From assembly GCA_945878515.1 (NCBI GenBank), contig CAMCTL010000009.1, positions 1 through 37,351 on the forward strand: a stretch of DNA of 37,351 nt, read 5' to 3'. This document shows positions 8,203 to 16,629 of this stretch, in pieces; the stretch's first letter is position 1, and each line of letters opens with the position of its first letter. Source of the DNA: Flavobacterium psychrophilum. GTDB lineage: Bacteria > Bacteroidota > Bacteroidia > Flavobacteriales > Flavobacteriaceae. Below the pieces are notes generated by a model. The model saw only the letters and a program-made list of their open reading frames with translations. It was not told the origin of the DNA and did no database searches. The position numbers were made by a program, and so were the translations under genes.

Positions 8203-9504
8203 TTATTTATTTATAACAGCATTCATTGGATTTTTAGTATTGTCTTCGATTGAATAGTTTTCATCGTCTGCTATCTCGACTTCATTTTCTTCCTCTAATT
8301 GCTTGTCGATTAGTTTTTGCAAAGCCGCTTCTCTTCTGGCTTTATCGCTTAATTCTTGGGCAATTTCTTCTTCTTTTTTGGTTACATTTATGATAATTCC
8401 TAGAGCGATACAAGTCATCCAAATAGAACTTCCACCACTACTAATTAAAGGTAAAGTTTGTCCCGTAACGGGTAATAATTCTACCGCGACAGCCATATTA
8501 ATCATGGCTTGAAAGATCATTGGAAACCCTAACCCAACCACTAAAAGTTGGCCAAACAGCGAGTTGGCTTTATGAGCTGCGATGACGAATCTAAAAAACA
8601 GTAAAATATAAAGTAGTAATATTCCAAGACCACCAATTAATCCCCATTCTTCGACAATTATTGCAAAAATGAAATCGGAAGAAGACTGCGGTAAAAAATG
8701 TTTTTGCACACTTTTACCAGGGCCAAGTCCGTAAATTCCGCCAGACGCAATCGCAATTTTTGCTTTTTCTATTTGATAATCATCTTCGCCAGGTTTATCA
8801 GTACTAAAGTTTTTAATTCTATTTTCCCAAGTATTGACTCTGCTAAACAAATTCGAATCTGGAAATACTTTTGACATTCCGTAAAAAAGGAGTAAGATTC
8901 CTATTCCCGTTGCGATGATTAAACCTAGATATTTTAAAGGATATTTTCCAACAAATGTTAACATTAATACCATAGAAAAGATTAATGCTGTGGTCGAAAA
9001 ATTGGCTGGTAGGATTAAAGCCAAAGTAAAAAAAACAGGAAGCCAAAGTTTGATAATAGAAGTTTGAAATGAAACAGGTTCATCATTTTTCTTTGATAAA
9101 TATCGAGCTACAAAAATAAGCAGAACAAGAGACGCCAATGTTGAGGTTTGAAATGATATTCCAATAAATGGCAATTGTATCCAGCGGCTTGCATTTGCTC
9201 CAGCGATGACAGTTCCTTTTACTAAAGTGTAGCCTAATAATCCCCAAACAATTGGCAACGCAATTTTAGAAAGTCCTCTGTAATAGTGAAAAGGTACTTT
9301 ATGAACCAAAAAAATAATGAATAAACCAATAAAAATATGAGCCAAATGTTTTAATAAATAACTAATGGTATTTCCCGTTCCTTGACCAATATAAGCCAAA
9401 TTACTGCTCGCACTAAAAACAGGCATAAACGAAAATAAAGCCAATAGGGCCACGAATGCCCATATTACTCTGTCTCCTTTTAAGTTGTTTATTAGTTCTT
9501 TCAT
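8203..9504 (-). CDS. ftsW: Septal peptidoglycan polymerase FtsW (SEDS family)
   Basis: FtsW is the multi-pass SEDS glycosyltransferase that polymerises lipid II at the septum together with FtsI. About ten membrane segments are visible. Family signatures are the EEWGLIGGLGILLLY stretch and LPLISSGGSSIWMTC near the end of the membrane region. The cytoplasmic tail (about residues 375-433) is unusually charged (EEEIAQELSDKARREAAL) and extends past the usual end of the family. The position between murD and murG, rather than next to mrdA, supports FtsW over RodA. A repeat arm begins 6 nt upstream of the start. Confidence 0.95.
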   Translation of the reverse strand: MKELINNLKGDRVIWAFVALLALFSFMPVFSASSNLAYIGQGTGNTISYLLKHLAHIFIGLFIIFLVHKVPFHYYRGLSKIALPIVWGLLGYTLVKGTVIAGANASRWIQLPFIGISFQTSTLASLVLLIFVARYLSKKNDEPVSFQTSIIKLWLPVFFTLALILPANFSTTALIFSMVLMLTFVGKYPLKYLGLIIATGIGILLLFYGMSKVFPDSNLFSRVNTWENRIKNFSTDKPGEDDYQIEKAKIAIASGGIYGLGPGKSVQKHFLPQSSSDFIFAIIVEEWGLIGGLGILLLYILLFFRFVIAAHKANSLFGQLLVVGLGFPMIFQAMINMAVAVELLPVTGQTLPLISSGGSSIWMTCIALGIIINVTKKEEEIAQELSDKARREAALQKLIDKQLEEENEVEIADDENYSIEDNTKNPMNAVINK

Positions 9505-9509
9505 TTTTT

Positions 9510-9541
9510 AATTTTAGAGTTCAGATTTTAGATTTTAGATT
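9510..9541 (+). repeat. Left terminal repeat of four-helix-bundle cassette A
   Basis: AA, TTTTAGA, GTTCAGA, TTTTAGA, TTTTAGA, TT: a 32-nt arm made of four heptamers. It matches the reverse complement of 9978-10009 at 28 of 32 positions. A degenerate extra copy (AATTTTAGAGTTTGGA) starts at 9554. Confidence 0.75.
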
Positions 9542-9580
9542 CCTGTGATGATGAATTTTAGAGTTTGGATTCTTGTGGGT

Positions 9581-9952
9581 TTATGATTTATTGTCTTTGT
9601 TAATTCTATCATTAACTGTTTTTAAAGAACTAACAAATATGGCGGTTAATTCATTTCCTTCTTTCCAAACTATTTCTAAATCTGCGTTACTCATCCATTG
9701 TTTAGCAATAATTATTTCTATCCAAAACAAAGTTTCATCGGCTTCCTCCAATACGATATTCATTTTAGAAACAAACTCTTTGTCACTTCTTGCTCTACAA
9801 ACTGCTCTGTAATTGGCGCCAACAGACGTCCCGCTTTTAACGATTTGATTTGCTACAACTCTAATAGAAATTGAATTTGGTAATCGTTCAACCAAATCAA
9901 TGACCATTAAAGAAAAATTCTTTGTTCTTAATTTTAGTTCATTAGTTGTCAT
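9581..9952 (-). CDS. Four-helix-bundle protein of the S23 / 23S rRNA intervening-sequence family (copy A)
   Basis: This 123-residue, all-helical protein carries the family core QIVKSGTSVGANYRAV followed by RARSDKEF and EEADETLFWIE (residues about 36-80). Members were first found inside intervening sequences of 23S rRNA genes and share a fold with the Avd accessory protein of diversity-generating retroelements; the function of stand-alone copies is not established. It lies between murD and ftsW, where the dcw cluster normally has no extra gene, and is bracketed by inverted 32-nt repeats. It is a distant paralogue of the gene at 11467-11820, sharing SGTS-GAN and RSDKEF. Confidence 0.9.
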   Translation of the reverse strand: MTTNELKLRTKNFSLMVIDLVERLPNSISIRVVANQIVKSGTSVGANYRAVCRARSDKEFVSKMNIVLEEADETLFWIEIIIAKQWMSNADLEIVWKEGNELTAIFVSSLKTVNDRINKDNKS

Positions 9953-9977
9953 ATAAGAATTTAATTATCTCGGGTTT

Positions 9978-10009
9978 AATCTAAAATCTGCAATCTAAAA
10001 TCTAAAATT
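9978..10009 (-). repeat. Right terminal repeat of four-helix-bundle cassette A
   Basis: Read on the minus strand: AA, TTTTAGA, TTTTAGA, TTGCAGA, TTTTAGA, TT. It is the inverted partner of 9510-9541, and its outer end overlaps the murD stop codon (10008-10010). Confidence 0.75.
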
Positions 10010-11348
10010 ACAAATGCTTCACCGCTTGCTTAAATTGATTTCCTCTATCTTCATAATTCTCGAATAAATCGAAACTTGCGCAAGCAGGAGATAACAAAAC
10101 TGTATCGCCTTTTGCAGATAGTCTTTGCGCCATTTTTACAGCATCTTCCATACTATTAACTTCAATCATTATATCGACTACATCGCCAAAAACATTGATA
10201 ATTTTTTTGTTGTCAACGCCCAGACAAATGATAGCTTTCACTTTTTCACGAACTAGTGACATCAATTCATTGTAATCATTGCCTTTGTCAACGCCACCTA
10301 CAATCCAAACTGTCGGTGCATTCATGCTATCCAATGCAAAAAAGGTTGCATTTACATTTGTAGCTTTAGAATCGTTAATGTATTGCACATTTTGAATTTT
10401 CAAGACTTTTTCTAAGCGGTGTTCTACTCCTTGAAAATTGGATAGACTTTCTCTTATTGTTTTGTTTCGGATGCTCATCAATTTTGCTACAAAAGTTGCC
10501 GCCATTGCATTTTTCATATTATGCTTTCCTTCTAGTGCCATGGTTTCTGTTTCCATTGTGAATTCTCCTTCGTTGATCATGTTTATATTCATTTTGTTTT
10601 CTTGTATAAAGGCTCCCATTTCTAATGTTTTTGTTAGCGAAAATGGAATTAATTGTGCTTTTGTTTTATTTTTTTTCAACCATGCTCCGATTGCCTCGTC
10701 GTCGGCATCATAAATGAGGAAATCTTCCTCGGTTTGGTTCATCGTGATTCTAAATTTTGATGCTATGTAATTTTCATATTTGTAATCATATCGGTCTAGA
10801 TGATCAGGACTTATATTGGTAATTATTGCAATATGTGGTTTGTAATTTATGATTCCGTCCAACTGAAAACTACTTAATTCTAGAACGTAACTGTCGTATT
10901 TATCTTCGGCAACTTGCTCTGCAAAACTTTTTCCGATGTTGCCTCCCAAACCCACATTCAATCCCGCTGATTTTAGCAAATGATACGTCAACATTGTCGT
11001 TGTTGTCTTTCCATTGCTTCCTGTAATCCCTATTGTAATTGCTTTGGTAAAAGCTGACGCAAATTCAATTTCTGAAATTACTGGAATTACCTTTTCTACT
11101 AATTTTATTACGATTGGTGATTTTTTTTCAGGAATTCCTGGGCTTTTCATCACAACATCGGCATTTAAAACAAGTTCTTCTGTATGCTTTTCTTCTTCCC
11201 AAGCAATGCCATTATTGATAAGAACTTTTTTGTATTTTTCTTTTATTTTTCCATAATCGGACACAAAAACATCATATCCTTTTTTCTTTCCAAGAATTGC
11301 TGTTCCAACACCGCTTTCGCCACCACCAAGAATTACTAATCTTTTCAT
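10008..11348 (-). CDS. murD: UDP-N-acetylmuramoylalanine--D-glutamate ligase MurD
   Basis: MurD adds D-glutamate to UDP-MurNAc-L-Ala in the cytoplasm. Visible are the N-terminal LGGGESGVGTAIL Rossmann loop, the ATP-binding ITGSNGKTTTTML (about residues 107-119), NISPDHLDRYD with its metal- and carbamate-site neighbourhood, and the C-terminal SKATN and LLSPACASFD motifs typical of MurD. Length (446) is normal. Its stop codon lies inside the outer end of the repeat arm at 9978-10009, and its start is 2 nt from the repeat at 11351, so the gene is flanked by both cassettes while its coding sequence looks intact. Confidence 0.98.
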   Translation of the reverse strand: MKRLVILGGGESGVGTAILGKKKGYDVFVSDYGKIKEKYKKVLINNGIAWEEEKHTEELVLNADVVMKSPGIPEKKSPIVIKLVEKVIPVISEIEFASAFTKAITIGITGSNGKTTTTMLTYHLLKSAGLNVGLGGNIGKSFAEQVAEDKYDSYVLELSSFQLDGIINYKPHIAIITNISPDHLDRYDYKYENYIASKFRITMNQTEEDFLIYDADDEAIGAWLKKNKTKAQLIPFSLTKTLEMGAFIQENKMNINMINEGEFTMETETMALEGKHNMKNAMAATFVAKLMSIRNKTIRESLSNFQGVEHRLEKVLKIQNVQYINDSKATNVNATFFALDSMNAPTVWIVGGVDKGNDYNELMSLVREKVKAIICLGVDNKKIINVFGDVVDIMIEVNSMEDAVKMAQRLSAKGDTVLLSPACASFDLFENYEDRGNQFKQAVKHL

Positions 11349-11350
11349 TT

Positions 11351-11382
11351 AATTAAAAATTGAGAATTAAAAATTAAAAATT
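11351..11382 (+). repeat. Left terminal repeat of four-helix-bundle cassette B
   Basis: AA, TTAAAAA, TTGAGAA, TTAAAAA, TTAAAAA, TT: 32 nt in four heptamers. Its first 31 nt match the reverse complement of 11828-11858 at 29 positions. It begins 2 nt upstream of the murD start codon. Confidence 0.75.
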
Positions 11383-11429
11383 TTGAATAGTCTCTAACTG
11401 AATTTGAGTATTCCTAAATTCTCGTTTTC

Positions 11430-11461
11430 AATTTTTAATTCGTCATTTTTAATTTTCAATT
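11430..11461 (-). repeat. Internal inverted copy of the AATTAAA-type repeat
   Basis: Read on the minus strand: AA, TTGAAAA, TTAAAAA, TGACGAA, TTAAAAA, TT, again exactly 32 nt. With 11351-11382 it forms a roughly 110-bp inverted pair without cargo, next to the four-helix-bundle gene. Confidence 0.65.
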
Positions 11462-11466
11462 GAATT

Positions 11467-11820
11467 TTACATTTTCCCTTTAAGGGTAATTATAATTTTT
11501 GCTAATATTTTACAGATTTCTTCCGCCTCGATGCCAATACTTTCAAATTCTGTTGCAGAAATGTAATCCGTTGCTTTTAATAGCTTTAACCAGTAAATAG
11601 TTTCTCTTGCTTCTTTGTATGAAATTTCTAGTTTAAATAAAAACTCTTTATCCGAGCGCCCTCCGATAGATTCTTCAATATTTGCTCCGATTGATGTTCC
11701 ACTCCTTAAAATTTGCTTACTTAAAATGAATTCCTTTTTTTTAGTTGTTAAATGCTTGTATAAATTAATTATCCTAACTGCAAACTGGAATGATTTTTCT
11801 TGAATAATGTTTTCTTTCAT
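11467..11820 (-). CDS. Four-helix-bundle protein of the S23 / 23S rRNA intervening-sequence family (copy B)
   Basis: A 117-residue helical protein with the canonical S23 core QILRSGTSIGANIEES, then GRSDKEFLFKL and EARETIYWLKLL (about residues 41-82). It is closer to the family consensus than copy A. The function of stand-alone members is unknown; nucleic-acid binding has been suggested by fold analogy with Avd. It occupies the gap between mraY and murD and is bracketed by 31-nt inverted repeats that fill essentially all remaining intergenic sequence. Codon use looks like that of its neighbours. Confidence 0.92.
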   Translation of the reverse strand: MKENIIQEKSFQFAVRIINLYKHLTTKKKEFILSKQILRSGTSIGANIEESIGGRSDKEFLFKLEISYKEARETIYWLKLLKATDYISATEFESIGIEAEEICKILAKIIITLKGKM

Positions 11821-11827
11821 TTTGATG

Positions 11828-11858
11828 ATTTTTAATTTTTAACTCTTAATTTTTAATT
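11828..11858 (-). repeat. Right terminal repeat of four-helix-bundle cassette B
   Basis: Read on the minus strand: AA, TTAAAAA, TTAAGAG, TTAAAAA, TTAAAAA, T. It is the inverted partner of 11351-11381 (29/31) and ends 2 nt before the mraY stop codon. Confidence 0.75.
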
Positions 11859-11860
11859 GT

Positions 11861-13090
11861 TTAGCGAAGTTTTAATGTAACTATCGAAAGGATTGCCAAC
11901 AAAATAGCAACAATCCAAAAACGAGTTACAATTTTACTCTCGTGATATCCTTTCTTTTGATAATGATGGTGCAAGGGAGCCATTAGAAATATTCTTTTGC
12001 CTTCGCCAAAGCGTTTTTTTGTATATTTGAAATAGCTAACTTGCAGTATTACTGAAAAATTTTCGGCAAAGAATATTCCGCAAAACAAAACTATTAGTAG
12101 TTCTTTTCTAACAGCGATGGCAAGAACGGCTATGATTCCGCCAATTGTCAAACTTCCTGTATCTCCCATAAACACAGAGGCAGGATAGGAGTTATACCAT
12201 AGAAAACCGATTAATGACCCTACAAATGCTGCGATGAATACTGTCATTTCACCAGAATAAGGAATATACATTATGTTCAAATAATTCGAAAAAATAATAT
12301 TTCCTGAAACAAAAGTGAAAATCCCTAAGGCTAACACTGAAACTGCCGAGGTTCCAGCTGCCAAACCGTCGATTCCGTCTGTTAGATTAGCGCCGTTTGA
12401 AACCGCTGTTATAATAAAAATAACAACAGGTATAAAAATCAACCAAGCCCAATTTTCATAGCCTTCGCCCATCCAAGATAAGGCCTCGGCGTAATCAAAT
12501 TGATTGTTTTTTACAAATGGAATTGTTGTTGCAGTCGATTTTTCATAAACGGGTGCTTGTTTAATTTCGTTTACAGATACTTCTTTTATAATATTGCTTG
12601 TTGCGGTTTCAGTTCTGATGGTAACATCGGCATTAAAATAGAGTACCGAACCCACAATTAGACCCAAGCCAACTTGTCCAAAAACTTTAAATATTCCTTT
12701 TAATCCCTGTTTATCCTTTTTGAACACTTTGATATAATCATCAATGAAACCGATAACTCCCATCCATAATGTACTTACAATCAATAATAAAATATAGATG
12801 TTTTGAAGTTTTGCAAGTAGAAATACAGGTATTAATGTAGCGAAAATAATAATCAAACCTCCCATTGTTGGAGTTCCAGCCTTTTCTTTTTGACCTGCTA
12901 ATCCAAGTTCACGAACAGACTCGCCAACTTGTTGTTTTTGCAAAAAACTAATTACTCTTTTTCCGTAAATGGTGGATAAAAGCAACGAAATAATAAAGGC
13001 TAGTGCTGATCTAAAAGTAATATATTGAAAAACTCCAGTCCCAGGAATATCCATTGTTTTGTTTAAATATTCAAATAAGTAGTATAGCAT
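11861..13090 (-). CDS. mraY: Phospho-N-acetylmuramoyl-pentapeptide transferase MraY
   Basis: MraY transfers phospho-MurNAc-pentapeptide to undecaprenyl phosphate, giving lipid I at the inner membrane. The catalytic [16 protein letters not shown] (around residues 115-130), [10 protein letters not shown] (235-244), MGDTGSL and [10 protein letters not shown] motifs are all present among about ten membrane segments. At 409 residues it exceeds E. coli MraY (360). Much of the difference lies in a polar segment at residues about 154-212, between predicted membrane helices 4 and 5 and therefore probably periplasmic. An isolated heptamer repeat lies just upstream of the start. Confidence 0.98.
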   Translation of the reverse strand: MLYYLFEYLNKTMDIPGTGVFQYITFRSALAFIISLLLSTIYGKRVISFLQKQQVGESVRELGLAGQKEKAGTPTMGGLIIIFATLIPVFLLAKLQNIYILLLIVSTLWMGVIGFIDDYIKVFKKDKQGLKGIFKVFGQVGLGLIVGSVLYFNADVTIRTETATSNIIKEVSVNEIKQAPVYEKSTATTIPFVKNNQFDYAEALSWMGEGYENWAWLIFIPVVIFIITAVSNGANLTDGIDGLAAGTSAVSVLALGIFTFVSGNIIFSNYLNIMYIPYSGEMTVFIAAFVGSLIGFLWYNSYPASVFMGDTGSLTIGGIIAVLAIAVRKELLIVLFCGIFFAENFSVILQVSYFKYTKKRFGEGKRIFLMAPLHHHYQKKGYHESKIVTRFWIVAILLAILSIVTLKLR

Positions 13091-13096
13091 ATTAAA

Positions 13097-13128
13097 GATT
13101 TTAGATTTCAGATTTCAGATTTTAGATT
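13097..13128 (+). repeat. Solo heptamer repeat between murE and mraY
   Basis: GA, TTTTAGA, TTTCAGA, TTTCAGA, TTTTAGA, TT: a single 32-nt copy of the same plan as the cassette A arms, with no inverted partner or gene beside it. Confidence 0.65.
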
Positions 13129-13162
13129 TATGTTGAAAATAAAATTCAGAATCGTAAATCAG

Positions 13163-14626
13163 TTATTTGTTTAATTGGTCTAACAGTTCTTTTACAATTT
13201 TCATATCGTCAAAATCATGACGAACGCCATGAATCTCTTGATAGGTTTCATGCCCTTTTCCTGCAATTAGAATAATATCGTTGGGCTGAGCGAGTTGACA
13301 AGCGGTTTTGATGGCTTGCATTCTATCAGTTATTGATAATGATTTTTTGAAATTTTGAGGCGCAACGCCTTTTTCCATTTCGTTGATAATAATCTCGGGT
13401 TCTTCATTTCTTGGATTGTCTGATGTAAAGATTGTTTTGTCACTTAATTCAGTTGCAATTCCTGCCATAATTGGACGTTTTGCTTTGTCTCTATTGCCAC
13501 CACATCCCACGATTGTTATCAACTGTTCGTTTTTGGTTCTAATGTCATTAATGGTTTTCAGCACATTTTCCAAAGCGTCTGGCGTATGTGCGTAATCAAC
13601 AATCGCAGTTATATTTGAGTTAGATACTATAAATTGAAAACGACCTGAAACACTTTCTAAGTCTGATAATAGGCGAAGCACTTCTAGACTTTCCATTCCT
13701 AATTCGATTGCCGTTCCGTAAATGGCTAACAAATTGTAAGCGTTAAAAGTTCCAATTAGTTTTACCCAAACTTCATTACCGTTAATTTTTAGTAACAAGC
13801 CAGATAATTGGTTTTCTAGGATTTGGGCTTTATAATCAGAGTATGATTTTAGAGCATAAGTCAATTTTTTTGCGGTCGTGTTTTGCAACATTACTTGACC
13901 ATTTTTATCGTCTATGTTCGTTAGTACAAAAGCCGTTTTAGGTAAATTATCGAAGAATGATTTTTTCACATCTCGGTAATCTGCAAAAGTGGGATGGTAA
14001 TCCAAATGATCGTGAGACAAATTGGTGAAAATTCCGCCAACAAAATGCAAAGCCTCAGTTCGTTTTTGATGAATCCCATGAGAACTCACTTCCATAAAAC
14101 AATATGCAACGCCAGCCTCAACCATTTCTCTTAAATAATGATTTATGGTAATTGAATCTGGTGTGGTGTGTGTGGCTTTATATTCTATATCATCAACTAG
14201 TATTTTTACTGTAGACAATAGTCCCACTTTAAATCCTGCTTTTTTAAATAATTGGTACAACAAAGATGCAATGGTTGTTTTGCCGTTTGTTCCAGTTATA
14301 CCAACTAATTTTAATTTTTCAGAAGGATTTCCGAAATAATTGGCAGCCATAAAAGCTAAGGCTTTATTGGTGTCTTTTACTTGAATATAGCTAATTCCAG
14401 GTGCTAAAATTTCCGGTAAAGTATCGCAAACAATAGCAATAGCTCCCAAGTTGATGGCAGTTTCTATAAAATCATGACCGTTTGAAATTGTACCTCTAAT
14501 AGCTACAAAAACATCATTGACTCTAATTTTTCTAGAATCAAATTCTATTTTATCTATAGCAATATCTGTCAAACCTTTTACGGCTTCGATGGCTACTTTG
14601 TATAGTATTTCTTTTAAGAAAATCAC
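13163..14626 (-). CDS. murE: UDP-N-acetylmuramoyl-tripeptide synthetase MurE (probable meso-diaminopimelate ligase)
   Basis: MurE adds the third stem-peptide residue to UDP-MurNAc-L-Ala-D-Glu. The ATP loop GITGTNGKTTIASLLY (about residues 107-122), HTTPDS, FTNLSHDHLDYH and VDYAHTPDALENVL motifs are present. The substrate motif DNPRNEEP matches the DNPR pattern of meso-diaminopimelate-adding enzymes, in keeping with Gram-negative peptidoglycan. Length (487) is normal. The start overlaps the ftsI stop by 4 nt, indicating translational coupling. Confidence 0.97.
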   Translation of the reverse strand: MIFLKEILYKVAIEAVKGLTDIAIDKIEFDSRKIRVNDVFVAIRGTISNGHDFIETAINLGAIAIVCDTLPEILAPGISYIQVKDTNKALAFMAANYFGNPSEKLKLVGITGTNGKTTIASLLYQLFKKAGFKVGLLSTVKILVDDIEYKATHTTPDSITINHYLREMVEAGVAYCFMEVSSHGIHQKRTEALHFVGGIFTNLSHDHLDYHPTFADYRDVKKSFFDNLPKTAFVLTNIDDKNGQVMLQNTTAKKLTYALKSYSDYKAQILENQLSGLLLKINGNEVWVKLIGTFNAYNLLAIYGTAIELGMESLEVLRLLSDLESVSGRFQFIVSNSNITAIVDYAHTPDALENVLKTINDIRTKNEQLITIVGCGGNRDKAKRPIMAGIATELSDKTIFTSDNPRNEEPEIIINEMEKGVAPQNFKKSLSITDRMQAIKTACQLAQPNDIILIAGKGHETYQEIHGVRHDFDDMKIVKELLDQLNK

Positions 14627-16629
14627 GATAATTCTAAGGTTATGGTTGCACTTTTATTTATTCTTTCTCCTGCTTGAATCGATTGTTTTTTTACTTTTCC
14701 AATGCCAATAATTTTTACTTTCAATCCAAGATTTCCAAACAAGGCTACAGCATCCATTCCTGCCATTCCTCTTACATTTGGAATAATAGACTTTTGATTT
14801 TTATGCGATTTAGCATAAAATGAATCATAGTCTTTTTCTTGTGCTGGTATTTTTCTGTTGATATTATTAATTTCATTTGTCGAAGGTGCATCGGTAAAAA
14901 TCTTTTGCGCAATTCTTTTAAAAACTGGACCTGCAACATCGGCTCCGTAATAATTGTTTTTTGAAGTGTTTGGCTTATGAACCACAACAATACAGGAATA
15001 TTTAGGATGTTCTGCTGGAAAATATCCTGCGAATGATGAAGCATAATACTTTTCTGACCCTCCATTTTTAGCATAATTTACTTGAGCTGTTCCCGTTTTT
15101 CCAGCCATTGAAAAATCTTTGGAATACAATGCTTTACCCGTTCCTTTTTTGACAACATTTTGTAGCACAGCTTTTAATTTTACGATGGTTTCTTTAGAAC
15201 AAACCTTAGGATTTAGCACTACTATATTGTATTTTTTGATGGTTTTGTCCCATTGTTTTATTTCGGAAACCATTTGTGGTTTAACCATTTTTCCGTCATT
15301 TGCAACAGCATTATAAAATGTTAATGTTTGCAAAGGCGTAAGAGAAACTCCATACCCAAAAGCCATCCAAGGAAGCGAAAGATTCGACCAGTTTTTGTTG
15401 CTAGGTTGCGGTATAAATGGTGCGCCTTCGCCTTTGAATTCTAATCCTAATTTTTTGTTCAAACCAATATCGTTGATATGATTTACAAATTGCGAAGGAT
15501 TTTTTTGATAATTCGCATAAACTGCTTGAACCATTACTGTATTTGATGAAACTTCAAATCCTCTAGCCAGTGATATTTTGCCATAACCACCTTCGTGCGA
15601 ATCTCTTACTGATTTCCCTGAATATTTTATGACTCCGCCATAAGTATTGAAGACAGCACTAGTATCGATTTTTTTATCTTCTAGAAGAATCATTAAATCT
15701 ACCAGTTTAAAGGTAGAACCTGGTTCATGAGACTCTGTGTACGCATAATTTGTGGTTTCAAAATAGGAACCATTAGAATGTCTTCCTAAGTTAGAAATGG
15801 CTTTTACTTTTCCCGTTTCTGTTTCCATAACCACCACACAACCGTGATCGGCTTGGTACAATTCTAATTGCTTTAGCAAAGCGTGGTGCGCAATATCCTG
15901 AATGTAAACATCGATTGTTGAGATCACGTCATAACCATCTTGCGGATCTACTTGGTTAACATCGCTAATGGGTTTCCATTGTCCTTTGGCAATCTTTTGT
16001 TTTAAAATCTTACCATCTTTGCCGTCTAAATATTTTCTGTATGCCCATTCAATTCCTTTGCCACTAGCTGTTCCATCTGGATTTTTTCTCTCATAACCAA
16101 TTGTTCTCTCTGCAATTTCACCAATGGGATGTTCTCTCACAGTTTCCTGTTCAACAATAATTCCACCTTTATAAGCACCTAATTTGAACAATGGAAATCT
16201 TTTTATTTTTACAAATTCGGTGTAACTTAAGTTGCGAGCTACTAAGAAATACCTGTTTTTGTTTGCTCTTGCTTTTCGCAATTCGTTTAAAAAATTTCCA
16301 CTAGGTTTATTCAATAGAGCTGATAACGAATCGGATAGTGGTTTGACATATTTTGTAAAATCATCTGATTTTGGTGTAACTGCATCAAATCGTATTTCGT
16401 AATTTGGAATTGAAGTAGCTAGGAGACTTCCATCAGCCGAATAAATATTTCCTTTATTAGCTGGAATAACAAAATTCTTAATCGTTCTGTCTTTGGCTAA
16501 TTTTCTATAATAATCGCCTTCAACCCACTGAATATTGGTCAATTTAATAGCAATAGCTAATGCCATCATAAAAATGATGAACGCTACCAGATAAATTCTG
16601 TAAGAACTATTTTTATCTTCTACTGCCAT
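14623..16629 (-). CDS. ftsI: Septal transpeptidase FtsI (PBP3) with one PASTA domain
   Basis: FtsI is the class B penicillin-binding protein that cross-links septal peptidoglycan made by FtsW. It has an N-terminal membrane anchor (residues about 11-31), a pedestal domain, then the transpeptidase domain with the catalytic SxxK motif STFK at 305-308, SSN at 361-363 and KTGT at 511-514. Residues about 612-668 form a PASTA domain (IPNVRGMAGMDAVALFGNLG is its start). A PASTA tail is absent from E. coli FtsI but usual in Bacteroidota. The start overlaps ftsL by 10 nt. Confidence 0.97.
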   Translation of the reverse strand: MAVEDKNSSYRIYLVAFIIFMMALAIAIKLTNIQWVEGDYYRKLAKDRTIKNFVIPANKGNIYSADGSLLATSIPNYEIRFDAVTPKSDDFTKYVKPLSDSLSALLNKPSGNFLNELRKARANKNRYFLVARNLSYTEFVKIKRFPLFKLGAYKGGIIVEQETVREHPIGEIAERTIGYERKNPDGTASGKGIEWAYRKYLDGKDGKILKQKIAKGQWKPISDVNQVDPQDGYDVISTIDVYIQDIAHHALLKQLELYQADHGCVVVMETETGKVKAISNLGRHSNGSYFETTNYAYTESHEPGSTFKLVDLMILLEDKKIDTSAVFNTYGGVIKYSGKSVRDSHEGGYGKISLARGFEVSSNTVMVQAVYANYQKNPSQFVNHINDIGLNKKLGLEFKGEGAPFIPQPSNKNWSNLSLPWMAFGYGVSLTPLQTLTFYNAVANDGKMVKPQMVSEIKQWDKTIKKYNIVVLNPKVCSKETIVKLKAVLQNVVKKGTGKALYSKDFSMAGKTGTAQVNYAKNGGSEKYYASSFAGYFPAEHPKYSCIVVVHKPNTSKNNYYGADVAGPVFKRIAQKIFTDAPSTNEINNINRKIPAQEKDYDSFYAKSHKNQKSIIPNVRGMAGMDAVALFGNLGLKVKIIGIGKVKKQSIQAGERINKSATITLELS

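Noticed and set aside
9581..11820. Diversity-generating retroelement, suggested by the Avd-like four-helix-bundle proteins
   Set aside because: There is no reverse transcriptase gene or template/variable repeat pair in the window.
9510..13128. CRISPR array
   Set aside because: The repeats are scattered, in both orientations and without regular spacers, and there are no cas genes in the window.
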